In this document: in pieces, positions 25,441 to 33,859 of the stretch
How the letters are laid out: each line of letters starts with the position of its first letter
Position numbering within the stretch: the stretch's first letter is position 1
DNA from: a bacterium
GTDB taxonomy: Bacteria > Bdellovibrionota_C > UBA2361 > SZUA-149 > JAEUWB01
Assembly (NCBI GenBank): GCA_016786595.1
Contig: JAEUWB010000052.1
Coordinates: 1-51,611 of the forward strand
Direction of reading: 5' to 3'
DNA length: 51,611 nucleotides
Translations under genes and position numbers: made by a program
The notes under the pieces: model-generated
Told to the model about the DNA's origin: nothing
The model's input: only the letters and a program-made list of their open reading frames with translations
Databases searched by the model: none

Positions 25441-27103
25441 GTGGGTCTGCCTTTTTCTTAATCAGATCAATTGCACGGTGCAGATCTGTTGTAAGTTTAT
25501 GAAAAGATTCTACTGTGGATCCCGGGTGGGTTGCATCGGATTGGATTTGCTTGGCAAGAATTTTAAAACGCTCCCAAAGTTGTAATTCAGTTGCATCCTC
25601 AGGTAACGCAAATTTCTTGAGTAAGTTATGGAGTTCAGAGCTTTCGCCATGCACCAACGAATGCGGGCGTTGTTTGCGGTGGCGTTTTTCTTTATGCTTG
25701 CGTACAATGATATGAATGACCAGGAACAAAACTAGCGCTATCAGTAGCGGTACCCAGTAAAATTCAGCCAGTAAGTCAAAAAATTTATCAATTGCAGGTT
25801 TGTTTGCATCGGGTAGGGCGACACTTTTCAGTAGGGTGTTTCGTTCTGCAATTTCTAGAGGGTAAATCAAATATGACTCATTCAGATAACGCTCAACCCC
25901 ACCAGGATCATTTTTATTTGAAGCGGCTTTGGCCATTGCTGCGTAAAGCAACGCTACGTCTTCAGGGTAAAGGGAAGAAATGCGCGTCAACGCATGTTTT
26001 ACGTTTCTGGTGAGTTTGAAAATATTTAAATCCGAGGCATTTTTGGCTTGCGCAATTTTGTCGCGTAGTACACTCGATACCCTACCAATTGGGAAGACCA
26101 AATAGCTGCTGTTGGCAATCAATTGGATCGCTTTGGTGGCAGACAGATCGTCGGTCATGACGCGTTTTAGTAGAAACTCTAGCTGTATACCACGTAGGAA
26201 TTTACGGCTAAACTCAGGAAATTTTTGGATTTCAATTTCACTACATTCAAGTGGGAATTTATCTGCAGTTAATAGTGGTTCGCAGCGGGTGATAAAATTT
26301 AATATTTTAAAACCAAAACTGCAGACTGGATTGTTACGAAAGCGCTGATCTGTGCAGAGCGACTTAACTTCCGCTGTGACCTGCAGTGGATTTGTGGCGT
26401 CAAGTAGGCTGAGTAAGTCTACCTCGCGATTATCTGTGTCACGTTGCAGGACTAAGCGACGTAGAATTTTTTGATATTCAGAACGACCCGAACTGACTTG
26501 GTTCCAAAGCGCTCTTAGCACCGTCCGGCTTGGTGGCGGTTCAAGTCCATTGATTACTTCAGAAAGAGGGCGCTCGAATTTTTCCACAATTAGCTTCATC
26601 GAGTTAGCCAAATTCTGCGATTCGCTTTCGCTCTGCAGCAGCTTAGTAAGTATTAATTTAGCTCGAGTGTCTGAAATTTGTGAGGAGAGGGCGTAAATGC
26701 GTAGCTGTGAGAGGCTAATTTCGCTGCCCGCTGTCGACTCAAGTAGATAATCAAAGAGGTCTTCGCAGGATTTCTTTTCGACTTGTCCATTTAGAAAGAT
26801 GCTGCAGGTAAGTCCATCATGAAGATCGCACCCACTGGGGCAGGGAAAATTAATGCCATTAAGCGAGATCGACTTTTGGAAGTTTGCAGCTGAATGAAGT
26901 CCCCGATCTGTTTGAATCGGCACCTCTGGGGCCTGTCCAGGAGTGGCAACGATAGTTCCTCCGGTAGCAAGTTCTTGATTACTAGTAGTGCGAGGATTTT
27001 CTAAGGGGACAAAGTTTTTTTCTTGAGCGTACGCAACAACGACCCCGAATAGGCCGATAATATAGAGGGGAAGGGAATAACTTAAAGTTCTTAACTTTCT
27101 CAT
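25430..27103 (-). CDS. Membrane protein with degenerate J-like tail, paralogue 3
   Basis: This is the first gene of the operon. The ATG at 27103 starts a clear signal peptide (MRKLRTLSYSLPLYIIGLF, cleavage near AYA) and gives 557 residues; a TTG at 27202 is the longer alternative. A linker of about 50 residues precedes the cysteine module (FPCPSGC, LTC, KKSC), the helical region with LRALWNQVSSGRSEY, a membrane helix (FYWVPLLIALVLFLVIHII) followed by basic residues, and a tail that aligns with the J domain of the next gene but has QSD instead of HPD (LAKQIQSD). The three paralogues share pattern and order but are divergent, so the duplication is old. No clear ribosome site is seen. The divergent neighbour is the Tad operon. 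Confidence 0.78.
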   Translation of the reverse strand: MRKLRTLSYSLPLYIIGLFGVVVAYAQEKNFVPLENPRTTSNQELATGGTIVATPGQAPEVPIQTDRGLHSAANFQKSISLNGINFPCPSGCDLHDGLTCSIFLNGQVEKKSCEDLFDYLLESTAGSEISLSQLRIYALSSQISDTRAKLILTKLLQSESESQNLANSMKLIVEKFERPLSEVINGLEPPPSRTVLRALWNQVSSGRSEYQKILRRLVLQRDTDNREVDLLSLLDATNPLQVTAEVKSLCTDQRFRNNPVCSFGFKILNFITRCEPLLTADKFPLECSEIEIQKFPEFSRKFLRGIQLEFLLKRVMTDDLSATKAIQLIANSSYLVFPIGRVSSVLRDKIAQAKNASDLNIFKLTRNVKHALTRISSLYPEDVALLYAAMAKAASNKNDPGGVERYLNESYLIYPLEIAERNTLLKSVALPDANKPAIDKFFDLLAEFYWVPLLIALVLFLVIHIIVRKHKEKRHRKQRPHSLVHGESSELHNLLKKFALPEDATELQLWERFKILAKQIQSDATHPGSTVESFHKLTTDLHRAIDLIKKKADPHGN

Positions 27104-27162
27104 GCAGGACAAGGTGTTAGCACAGCTAAAGCAGATTGACACATGAATTTTGCCAGCTTTGC

Positions 27163-27191
27163 TTGATCTTTTTCTGATAAGAGTATAGATA
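27163..27191 (+). promoter_or_regulatory. Possible sigma-70 promoter for the Tad operon
   Basis: TTGATC (27163-27168) and TAGATA (27186-27191) are 17 bases apart, in the 188-base gap between the divergent J-like and Tad operons. The -35 box is fair and the -10 box is weak, so this is only a candidate. Confidence 0.25.
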
Positions 27192-27291
27192 CAATTCGCC
27201 AATTAGGTCAGTAGCTATCATGCACGTGGGGCCTGGGGCGGAGCTAGATTTCCGGCGGAATATTGATATAAGTCGGAGGGATGGAGTGCAA

Positions 27292-28860
27292 ATGAGGATT
27301 GCCTGCGTAGATAAAACAGCAGCTGACCGCCTAGCCTTGGAGCAGTTTTTTGATGCTGCTTTCGAGCGTTGCCGAAACTCAATCGGCCACTTAACGGTTG
27401 GACGTTGCTACCCTGCCTCTCGCGAGGAAGTACTATTGAATAGTGCTCCTGATATCGTGGCAATCGGTCCACAGCTTTCCGTTGAAGAAGTTCAAACATT
27501 TGCCACAGAATTTCGTAAATCATTTCCTACAGCCGCAATCTTTGTCATTCTCAAGCAAGAAAATTACTCACTTCGTGCCCTCAAGCGTCTTGAGGCAGTC
27601 TCTGCGGAGGTCTTTTCCGTTGATGACTCACCTGTGCGCATTATTCACGCGGTCTCTGTCGTTGAAACAACAAAATCTAATGCCTCGCTTGGAAAAATTG
27701 TAACAATCCATGGCGTAAAGGGCGGAGTAGGCTCGACCACGATAACTGCAGCCCTGGCACATGCTGCTCAAGCCTTGGGGAAAAAGCCACTCGTGCTGGA
27801 CCTGTCACTCAGCGGCTCTCTGGCGCATTACCTGAACGCCGACAAGTCTCAGTCTGCTGACTATGCAGCACTCTTAATAGATTTTCTCTATCCAGACGAT
27901 CAACTTGCAAAGCGACTGATCACAACTGCGCCAAACGGAATTGACCTAGTGATGCAACCTGCTGGTGGCACGGATGTGCGTGAGTATTGGCTGCGCGATC
28001 AAAGACGTTTTGAGCTCACGCTTAACTTATTAGAGTATTATCAAAGCGTTTATGACGTAGTTTTAATTGATACTTCGCGCATTGAAGGAGTTTTATATTT
28101 TGCCCTAACAACGCGGGCGGATGTGCGTTTACTTGTGACTTCAAATGAGGCCGCCTCAGTGCACTTACTGAGCACAGCTTTGACTACTGTTGCTGACTAT
28201 CCTGGACAAGGCAAAATTAAAATTATCATGAACATGCTGCAAGAGCGCGGCTTAACTCGGGACGACATCTTGGATTTCTTGTTTGTGAATGATGCCTTCG
28301 AGGAGCAGATGACTTCAGTTGGGACTTTGCCATTTGATCTCAAGTCTAGAAATTGGATTGGTACGGGAAATACTTTTTACACTGAGGCTTCAAAACACAC
28401 TCAAGATCTATTAGAACGTGCATTAGCAGATTTAATCGAACTAAAATTAGATCGCCCATCTTTAGCTGAGAACGCAGTCAAGAAGTTTGATTTTTCAAAA
28501 CTCATTCCTGGCATTTGGAAGAAAGAAAGAATGGAGCGTAAAGGTTTGCCACTGCCACAAGCCAAACTGCCAGCTTCGACTGAAACTTTAGTTGGTGCTT
28601 CAAATAACAAAATCAAGCAATTACATCCGATTTTAATGCCGCTTGGTGAGTCAATTCAAGTTGAACATGTTTCGAATCACGGCCAAAGGGCATTTGTGAA
28701 AGTGCCTGAGGCTGCGCAGCTTACTGCTCAAGTTGCAGCAGAAGTTACTACGGAAAATTCCGTCGCGCCTACGCTAGATAATTTAGCTGATTTATATCAG
28801 GCCCCAGAAATTCAGGAAGTAAGTGAGATCATCGGTAATGTTGCAGGAGGAGCTAAGTAA
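27292..28860 (+). CDS. tadZ: TadZ/CpaE-like pilus localisation ATPase
   Basis: TadZ/CpaE proteins place the Tad (Flp pilus) secretion machine at a cell site. The first 120 residues resemble a receiver-like domain without a clear phospho-acceptor. Then comes a ParA/MinD-type ATPase with VTIHGVKGGVGSTTITAAL, a P-loop lacking the usual lysine before TT, as often seen in this family, and VLDLSLSGSLA and VVLIDTSRIEG as further nucleotide motifs. The ATG at 27292 has GGAG upstream; a longer start at 27220 is unsupported. The last 100 residues are a low-complexity linker with the end EIIGNVAGGAK. It starts the Tad operon and the first pilin gene begins 1 base after its stop. Confidence 0.88.
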   Translation: MRIACVDKTAADRLALEQFFDAAFERCRNSIGHLTVGRCYPASREEVLLNSAPDIVAIGPQLSVEEVQTFATEFRKSFPTAAIFVILKQENYSLRALKRLEAVSAEVFSVDDSPVRIIHAVSVVETTKSNASLGKIVTIHGVKGGVGSTTITAALAHAAQALGKKPLVLDLSLSGSLAHYLNADKSQSADYAALLIDFLYPDDQLAKRLITTAPNGIDLVMQPAGGTDVREYWLRDQRRFELTLNLLEYYQSVYDVVLIDTSRIEGVLYFALTTRADVRLLVTSNEAASVHLLSTALTTVADYPGQGKIKIIMNMLQERGLTRDDILDFLFVNDAFEEQMTSVGTLPFDLKSRNWIGTGNTFYTEASKHTQDLLERALADLIELKLDRPSLAENAVKKFDFSKLIPGIWKKERMERKGLPLPQAKLPASTETLVGASNNKIKQLHPILMPLGESIQVEHVSNHGQRAFVKVPEAAQLTAQVAAEVTTENSVAPTLDNLADLYQAPEIQEVSEIIGNVAGGAK

Positions 28861-28861
28861 G

Positions 28862-29035
28862 ATGCGTAGTTTTTTGACTACAAATTGTCGTGGCACTTTA
28901 TCGCTTGAGCAAGTTTTACTTATTTCTGGCGTAGGCTTGGTCATTGCTGGGCTTACTTATTTCATGCAAGCAATGGGCAGCTACGCAGAAAGATATAACG
29001 ATAGTTACACAACCAGCAGTGGAAGTGGAAATTGA
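28862..29035 (+). CDS. flp: Flp-like pilin 1
   Basis: The 57-residue product fits a Flp-type prepilin: a short basic leader, a prepilin peptidase site CRGTLSLEQ (glycine, four residues, then glutamate) and a hydrophobic helix VLLISGVGLVIAGLTYFM. Canonical Flp pilins have EY after the site; here it is EQ. The tail is short and ends SYTTSSGSGN. AGGAGG is 12 bases before the ATG. It sits between tadZ and a second pilin gene. Short size and family divergence keep the confidence moderate. Confidence 0.7.
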   Translation: MRSFLTTNCRGTLSLEQVLLISGVGLVIAGLTYFMQAMGSYAERYNDSYTTSSGSGN

Positions 29036-29066
29036 TTTTTTATTAACAACCAAGGAGGAAAACAAA

Positions 29067-29285
29067 ATGAAACGTAATAGAAAAAATGAAAGAGGAAGTT
29101 TGTCGCTTGAGCATGTGTTGTTTATTGCGGCAATTGTAGTAATCGGCGGGGTTATATCACAGTTTTTCGGCGCGATCGGAACTTTCTTCACTGAAGCGAC
29201 TGAGTTCGTAGGAGGGCATAATGGTAATCCTGGCACTAGTACTTCGTCTTCCGGAACATCGTCGAGTTCGGGAACTGGTGGTTGA
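29067..29285 (+). CDS. flp: Flp-like pilin 2
   Basis: The 72-residue product resembles the preceding pilin: NERGSLSLEHVLFIAA has the same G-x4-E prepilin cleavage pattern, with EH in place of EY, and a hydrophobic helix (VLFIAAIVVIGGVISQFF). The tail of about 25 residues is almost only Ser, Thr and Gly (GTSTSSSGTSSSSGTGG), which is unusual for a pilin and might be glycosylated or flexible. AAGGAGG lies 8 bases before the ATG at 29067. Being two tandem copies, one may be a minor pilin. Confidence 0.72.
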   Translation: MKRNRKNERGSLSLEHVLFIAAIVVIGGVISQFFGAIGTFFTEATEFVGGHNGNPGTSTSSSGTSSSSGTGG

Positions 29286-29324
29286 TCGCTAGTGATTAAG
29301 CTCTAAAAATGGAGGATTTAAGCT

Positions 29325-30404
29325 GTGAAAACAAATAAACGCCCGAAGAAATTACGATCACGCACATCTACTATGGTGCCTGTGGCCGTTGCACTAATGT
29401 GCCTCTCTGGCGGGATGGTTTACATGGCAATGAAAAAAACAAACCCTCCTTTGGCTGTTACAAAAGAACCACCACAAGTGCTCTCAACTGAGGACACTGT
29501 GGTGGTTCCTACTCCGGAACGGCCAATTGCTCGCGGAGAAAAGCTTAGTGACGTAAAATTCTCTTACACTAAGTGGCCCAAAAGCAAACTCACCGGGGAC
29601 TATGTAATCGACATTAATTCTTTCGGTGACGCAGTCGCACTTGCTCAGCTCCCAGAATATCTACCAATCCCGGTTAGCGCTGTGAGTAAAGGTGCAATCG
29701 ACATGAACGCAGTCGTCGAAGGCATTCCTGAAGGAATGCGTGCAATCACAGTACGCGTCGATGCTGAGTCTGCCGTTGAAGGCTGGGCCAGATCGGGAAA
29801 TTTCGTCGATGTGATCCTCATTCGCGGTGGAAACGATGGACTCGAAGCTAAAGTTATTGCCGAGAATGTGCGAATCTTATCGGCAGAACGCCAGGCAAAA
29901 CCTGTAAACTCAGGAGCGACCGCCCCCGAAGCCCCGCGAACCGTAACACTGCTGACAACTCAAGAAGACGCCCTAAAGATTAAAGCCTCCTCGAATATTG
30001 GGAAATTAACCTTCGCGCTACGCGGGGAAGGGGATGCGGAACCAACAGCCATCACCGGGCTTTCTCAAAAAAATCTCCTCGGTGAAGCGCCAAATACACG
30101 CGCCGTGTCGGACTTGGTTAAAGGTTACGCCAAGGATTCTACGGGAAAAGTGTATCTTTTAAATGATAAGTCACGCTGGCTACGTGCTGCAGATGCAGAA
30201 AAAAGCCCTTTTGCAGCAGTAAGTAAGCCAGAAACGAATAGCGCAGAAAAAAGTAATACTGTGCAAAATAACACCGAGAAAAGTAATATCGAAAAGCCCG
30301 CGCACGAGGCATCTGCTCTCAATACCCTTTCACGTGCTCAACTCGAGCAAGACAAAATCAAAGCTAGCGAGGCCAAGTCAGATGAAAGAAACACTATCAA
30401 CTGA
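29325..30404 (+). CDS. cpaB: Flp pilus assembly protein CpaB/RcpC
   Basis: CpaB (RcpC) is a periplasmic Tad component with SAF and RcpC domains that works with the outer-membrane secretin. The 359-residue protein starts with a GTG, supported by GGAGG 9 bases upstream, and has one N-terminal membrane helix (VPVAVALMCLSGGMVYMAM). The SAF-like part carries PIARGEKLSDVKF and GAIDMNAVVEGIPEGMRAITVRVD, followed by GNFVDVILIRGG, the family's beta-clip pattern. The last 80 residues are low-complexity and charged, with a repeated EKSN word. The secretin gene usually next to it is missing. The frame overlaps the ATPase gene by 23 bases. Confidence 0.85.
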   Translation: MKTNKRPKKLRSRTSTMVPVAVALMCLSGGMVYMAMKKTNPPLAVTKEPPQVLSTEDTVVVPTPERPIARGEKLSDVKFSYTKWPKSKLTGDYVIDINSFGDAVALAQLPEYLPIPVSAVSKGAIDMNAVVEGIPEGMRAITVRVDAESAVEGWARSGNFVDVILIRGGNDGLEAKVIAENVRILSAERQAKPVNSGATAPEAPRTVTLLTTQEDALKIKASSNIGKLTFALRGEGDAEPTAITGLSQKNLLGEAPNTRAVSDLVKGYAKDSTGKVYLLNDKSRWLRAADAEKSPFAAVSKPETNSAEKSNTVQNNTEKSNIEKPAHEASALNTLSRAQLEQDKIKASEAKSDERNTIN

Positions 30405-31800
30405 TGAAATTCTAAAACGCTATTTCGGTTCAACTGAGCAAGTTGCAGCAACACTGAAAACTGCCCCAGTCGATCTTAAAACAGAAGCTAACGAAAGACC
30501 AAATCCTGGCCCAGAAAAATCTAATGACCTGACACCGACAGGTAAATTTATTGTGCGTGAAGCCAAGCGTCGCTTAGGTGAGCAGTCAGCATTCGGATCA
30601 AAAAAAGCACTCGATGAAACTGAGCTTTTAAGACTGGTGCAGACAATTGAAACAACAAGCGGTGACGAATTACACGAGCGCGAACGCACAGCTGTTGTCG
30701 CGGCACTTAGTGCCTCACTCGATCACTACGATATTATTAGCCCCCTAATTCAAAACCCAGAAGTAAACGATATTATCATCCGCAACTGGCGTGATATTAG
30801 TATTCAAAGTGGTCGTCGTAATATTCAAACTGATTTACGCTTTCCCGATGAAATTTCTTATAAGTCATTTGTGGAAAATCTACTTAAGCGCTGCGGCAAA
30901 TCTTGCACCACAGCAACTCCCGTAGTCGATGCGGCAATTGACCCGCATGTGCGAGCCTGCGTAACCCATGAATCCTTTTCACCGCCTGGCTCTGGACCGA
31001 TGATGACCTTGCGTATCGCGCGTCACCGCGCGATTTCACTTGATGCCTTAGTGCAGTACGGCCTTGCCCCGCGGGTGATTCTTGAATACCTAGCGACAAT
31101 TGCGCACTCAGGCGATGCGACAATTTTAATTGCCGGAGAAGTTGGTTCGGGAAAAACAACGCTGATTAAAGCCCTGACTTCAAGGATTGATGTTAACGAA
31201 GCGATTTTAGTGATCGAAGACACGCATGAACTTGTACTTGAAAGAAAATTTGTGCGCACACTCTTAACTCGTGAAGCAAATACCGAAGGGGCGGGGAGAA
31301 TATCACCAGCGCAAGCGATTCGCACAGGTATGCGTATGGCAATGAACCGCGTGATTCTCGGAGAAATGCGCGATGCTGAGGCGGCTGAAGCATTTATTGA
31401 CGTTTGTGCCTCGGGCCATGCTGGGATGTCGACAATTCACGCACGCAGTGCGCGTGACGCGATTTATCGTCTTGAAATATTTCTCGCACGGGCGCAAGGA
31501 AATGTCACAATTGAGACAATTCGTCGACAGATCGCAAACGCAATTTCGGTGATTGTTTTTATTAATGTCGACCCTAAAACTTCAAAGCGTCGCATCTATG
31601 AAGTGCTTGAAGTTGGCACTTCCTCTGATGGCGCAGTACAAGTATCACCAATGTTTTCTTTTAAAGGTATTAAGGGGCAAGAAGACAACCCACGCTGGAA
31701 AAGAGATTCCGGAATTTCTAAGTTTCAGGACTTACTTAAGACGGAAGATCTACAAATTGGCTTAGGTGGGGAAACTATTGACCTTGATACGGAAATGTAA
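30382..31800 (+). CDS. tadA: Tad secretion ATPase TadA/CpaF
   Basis: TadA/CpaF is the cytoplasmic hexameric ATPase that drives Flp pilus assembly. The core has Walker A AGEVGSGKTTLI, the Asp-box EDTHELVLERKFVRTLLTREAN, the GRISPAQAIRTGMRMAMNRVILGEMRDAEAAEAF Walker B region described here only by its ends, and a His-box around ASGHAGMSTIHARSA. The ATG at 30382 gives 472 residues and has a GAGG nearby; the longer start at 30334 overlaps cpaB further. The N-terminal 100 residues are a polar arm typical of CpaF. tadB follows 15 bases downstream. Confidence 0.93.
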   Translation: MKETLSTDEILKRYFGSTEQVAATLKTAPVDLKTEANERPNPGPEKSNDLTPTGKFIVREAKRRLGEQSAFGSKKALDETELLRLVQTIETTSGDELHERERTAVVAALSASLDHYDIISPLIQNPEVNDIIIRNWRDISIQSGRRNIQTDLRFPDEISYKSFVENLLKRCGKSCTTATPVVDAAIDPHVRACVTHESFSPPGSGPMMTLRIARHRAISLDALVQYGLAPRVILEYLATIAHSGDATILIAGEVGSGKTTLIKALTSRIDVNEAILVIEDTHELVLERKFVRTLLTREANTEGAGRISPAQAIRTGMRMAMNRVILGEMRDAEAAEAFIDVCASGHAGMSTIHARSARDAIYRLEIFLARAQGNVTIETIRRQIANAISVIVFINVDPKTSKRRIYEVLEVGTSSDGAVQVSPMFSFKGIKGQEDNPRWKRDSGISKFQDLLKTEDLQIGLGGETIDLDTEM

Positions 31801-31815
31801 ATTCAAATTAAGACC

Positions 31816-32742
31816 ATGGCAGTTGCAAAATTAAACACAACAAAGCTTGCTAACTTCTTTCGTCCGGAAAGGCGTGTGGCACTTGAGCGCATGGTTGCAC
31901 TTAAAGATACGCAAAATTCAAACCCGGCAGTCAAGCCTGTAGTGCTAGTTAAGGATAAAGCAAACGAAAGCGCAGAGCCTCTGCGTGAAGAAATCCCCGA
32001 CCGGGGCCTTAAGCTTAGTCTTTATCAAGCCAAATTATCGATTAACCCTCTGGCTTTTAGATCTCTGGCGGCGCTTATAGCTGCTGTTGTTGTGTTTTTT
32101 ACAAGTAAAATTTTATCATTTTATGTAATTCCTTTGATCGCCTACGGGGCATATACTTTGCCTTTTTCTTACTTAAGAAACCGCGCGCAAAAGCGTGCTG
32201 CTCAGTTCAACGAAGATTATCCCACAGTATTAATGGCGATGGCGTCAAGTCTAAAAGTGGGGATGAATCCCTATATGGCTTTGGAACGCGCTGTAAAGCT
32301 TTTACAAAAGACAAGCCCAATTCGTGTTGAAGTGGAAAGGCTTTTACTTGAGCTGCGTAAAGGTACGTCCCGCGAAGAAGCAGTTCGCTATTTTGCTGCA
32401 GACATTGCACTACCTGATTTAGATCTCTTTCGTGCTGCGTTTTTACTAGTGCTTGAGAATGGTGGACGCTTTGCGCCAACTTTACAGCGCCTAGCTCAAG
32501 TCAGCCGCGACAGGGAGACCTTAACTTCAAGTGCATTAGTCAGCACAACAACGATGCGTATGACTGCAAATATTTTGCTTTTAGTTACGCCCTTTGTCGT
32601 GGGCATGATTGCAGTACGCACCAAGGATTTCTGGGAGATTATTTTACATCACCCAGTTGCAAATGGCATGGCAACTGCGGGTGTTTTAATTATTATTGTC
32701 GGCTATGCAGCACTTAGACGGATGAGTGATTTTCGACCATGA
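31816..32742 (+). CDS. tadB: Tad inner-membrane protein TadB
   Basis: TadB is one of two inner-membrane platform proteins of the Tad system, with a type II secretion F domain. The 308-residue protein has two hydrophobic segments near residues 85-130 and two at the end. The conserved F-domain helix reads VLMAMASSLKVGMNPYMALE, followed by ALPDLDLFRAAFLLVLENGG. The N-terminal 70 residues are hydrophilic. It overlaps tadC by four bases (ATGA), as expected for a protein pair made in equal amounts. Confidence 0.88.
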   Translation: MAVAKLNTTKLANFFRPERRVALERMVALKDTQNSNPAVKPVVLVKDKANESAEPLREEIPDRGLKLSLYQAKLSINPLAFRSLAALIAAVVVFFTSKILSFYVIPLIAYGAYTLPFSYLRNRAQKRAAQFNEDYPTVLMAMASSLKVGMNPYMALERAVKLLQKTSPIRVEVERLLLELRKGTSREEAVRYFAADIALPDLDLFRAAFLLVLENGGRFAPTLQRLAQVSRDRETLTSSALVSTTTMRMTANILLLVTPFVVGMIAVRTKDFWEIILHHPVANGMATAGVLIIIVGYAALRRMSDFRP

Positions 32743-33656
32743 ATCTAAGTATAATCTTAATTGCCTTAGCTGTTGTTGCACTAATCGCAGCGGGCTTGAT
32801 GATTGCTAACTCCCGGCGCGAGAAAATCCGTGCGCAAGTTTACGATTTGATTATCCGGGATTTAGAGGCGAAAAATGAAGACGATAGCCCGGTTGATTGG
32901 ACTAAAACAAGCCAAGCTTTAAATACTCTCACTGATAAACTTGGTCAGGCAGGGTTTATTACTCCTGAGGATCGTGTCCGGGCAAAGAATTTAAAATATT
33001 GCTTTATTTTTATGCCTGCGCTCTCAGGTTTTACGCTTGGTGCTTTAAAGGGCTCAGTGCCACTTGCCTTTGGGCTGAGCTTACTTGGGCTTTATCTCGG
33101 ATTAGTTGCCTGGGTTTTTTATTTAAAAAATCAAGTTAAGGATTTCCGCCGTGAGCTCATGTATCAGATCCCACTTGGTCTAGAGAGTATTATTCTTTTA
33201 GTTGAAGCGGGACTTGGAATTTTACCTGCGATGGAGCGTGTCGTGACACGGTCAAAATCAAGTTATGCGGGAAAGCACGAGAGTTTTAGTCGCATCCTAG
33301 CCTTAGTCTATGAACTTACAGCCCACGGCATGCCCTTTAGTATGGCCTTAGAAGCAGTTGCCAGTGCTACAAATATCAAGCTTTTACGACACGTCTTATT
33401 GCACCTTGATATTTCTGGGAGTGAAGGAGGGGAGTTGATTCCGTCGCTACGAAGTTTAAGTGACCATGCGCATACGGAGTGGCGCCTATCGGTTGAAAGG
33501 CGGGTGAAAAAACTGGAGAATTATGTGGTGTTTCCAGTTTTTGCCTCTGTGATTGGACTAATGATTTTAACTGCCGCGGTGCCGATTGTGCCGCTACTAA
33601 ATCTCCGTCAGGAATTAAGTCAAAAACGCAGCATGGATAGCTCGCCGCTAAAGTAA
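32739..33656 (+). CDS. tadC: Tad inner-membrane protein TadC
   Basis: TadC is the second platform protein of the Tad secretion machine. The 305-residue protein starts with a membrane helix (IILIALAVVALIAAGLMIA) and contains another pair near residues 90-130. The F domain shows YQIPLGLESIILLVEAGLG and SLSDHAHTEWRLSVERRVKKLE before a last hydrophobic pair. It ends the recognisable Tad block; secretin, prepilin peptidase and TadE/TadF-type genes are not seen nearby. Confidence 0.87.
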   Translation: MNLSIILIALAVVALIAAGLMIANSRREKIRAQVYDLIIRDLEAKNEDDSPVDWTKTSQALNTLTDKLGQAGFITPEDRVRAKNLKYCFIFMPALSGFTLGALKGSVPLAFGLSLLGLYLGLVAWVFYLKNQVKDFRRELMYQIPLGLESIILLVEAGLGILPAMERVVTRSKSSYAGKHESFSRILALVYELTAHGMPFSMALEAVASATNIKLLRHVLLHLDISGSEGGELIPSLRSLSDHAHTEWRLSVERRVKKLENYVVFPVFASVIGLMILTAAVPIVPLLNLRQELSQKRSMDSSPLK

Positions 33657-33733
33657 AATATCTGCGGTGAAATGACTGAGGTAATATTTCAAATTATGCT
33701 CAAACGAAAAAATGTTAAATATAGTCAGATCGC

Positions 33734-33850
33734 AAGCCCTGGTTACTTGAGATCCCTCCTTCTCGGGCTTATTTATGTATTCAGTTGCTGAGGTTCGGGA
33801 TGACGGGAGCTTACAAGCGAGGAATGAAGTCGAAAGATCTCCCAAAAAGG
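33734..33850. repeat. Stem-loop and half copy of the AGATCTCC repeat
   Basis: AAGCCC (33734-33739) pairs with GGGCTT (33765-33770) and is followed by ATTTAT, which may serve as a weak terminator of the Tad operon. The next bases, up to GTCGAAAGATCTCCC, share words with the repeats at 16428-16606 and 49791-49943, so this is probably a degraded member of that family. Confidence 0.4.
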
Positions 33851-33859
33851 AAACTACGA

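Noticed and set aside
27292-28860. TadZ as a catalytically broken ATPase because of the altered P-loop
   Set aside because: TadZ/CpaE proteins often have an atypical Walker A motif, so this is not remarkable.
28862-29285. Reading the two short genes as spurious
   Set aside because: Both have strong ribosome sites, the G-x4-E cleavage pattern and the right place in a Tad operon.
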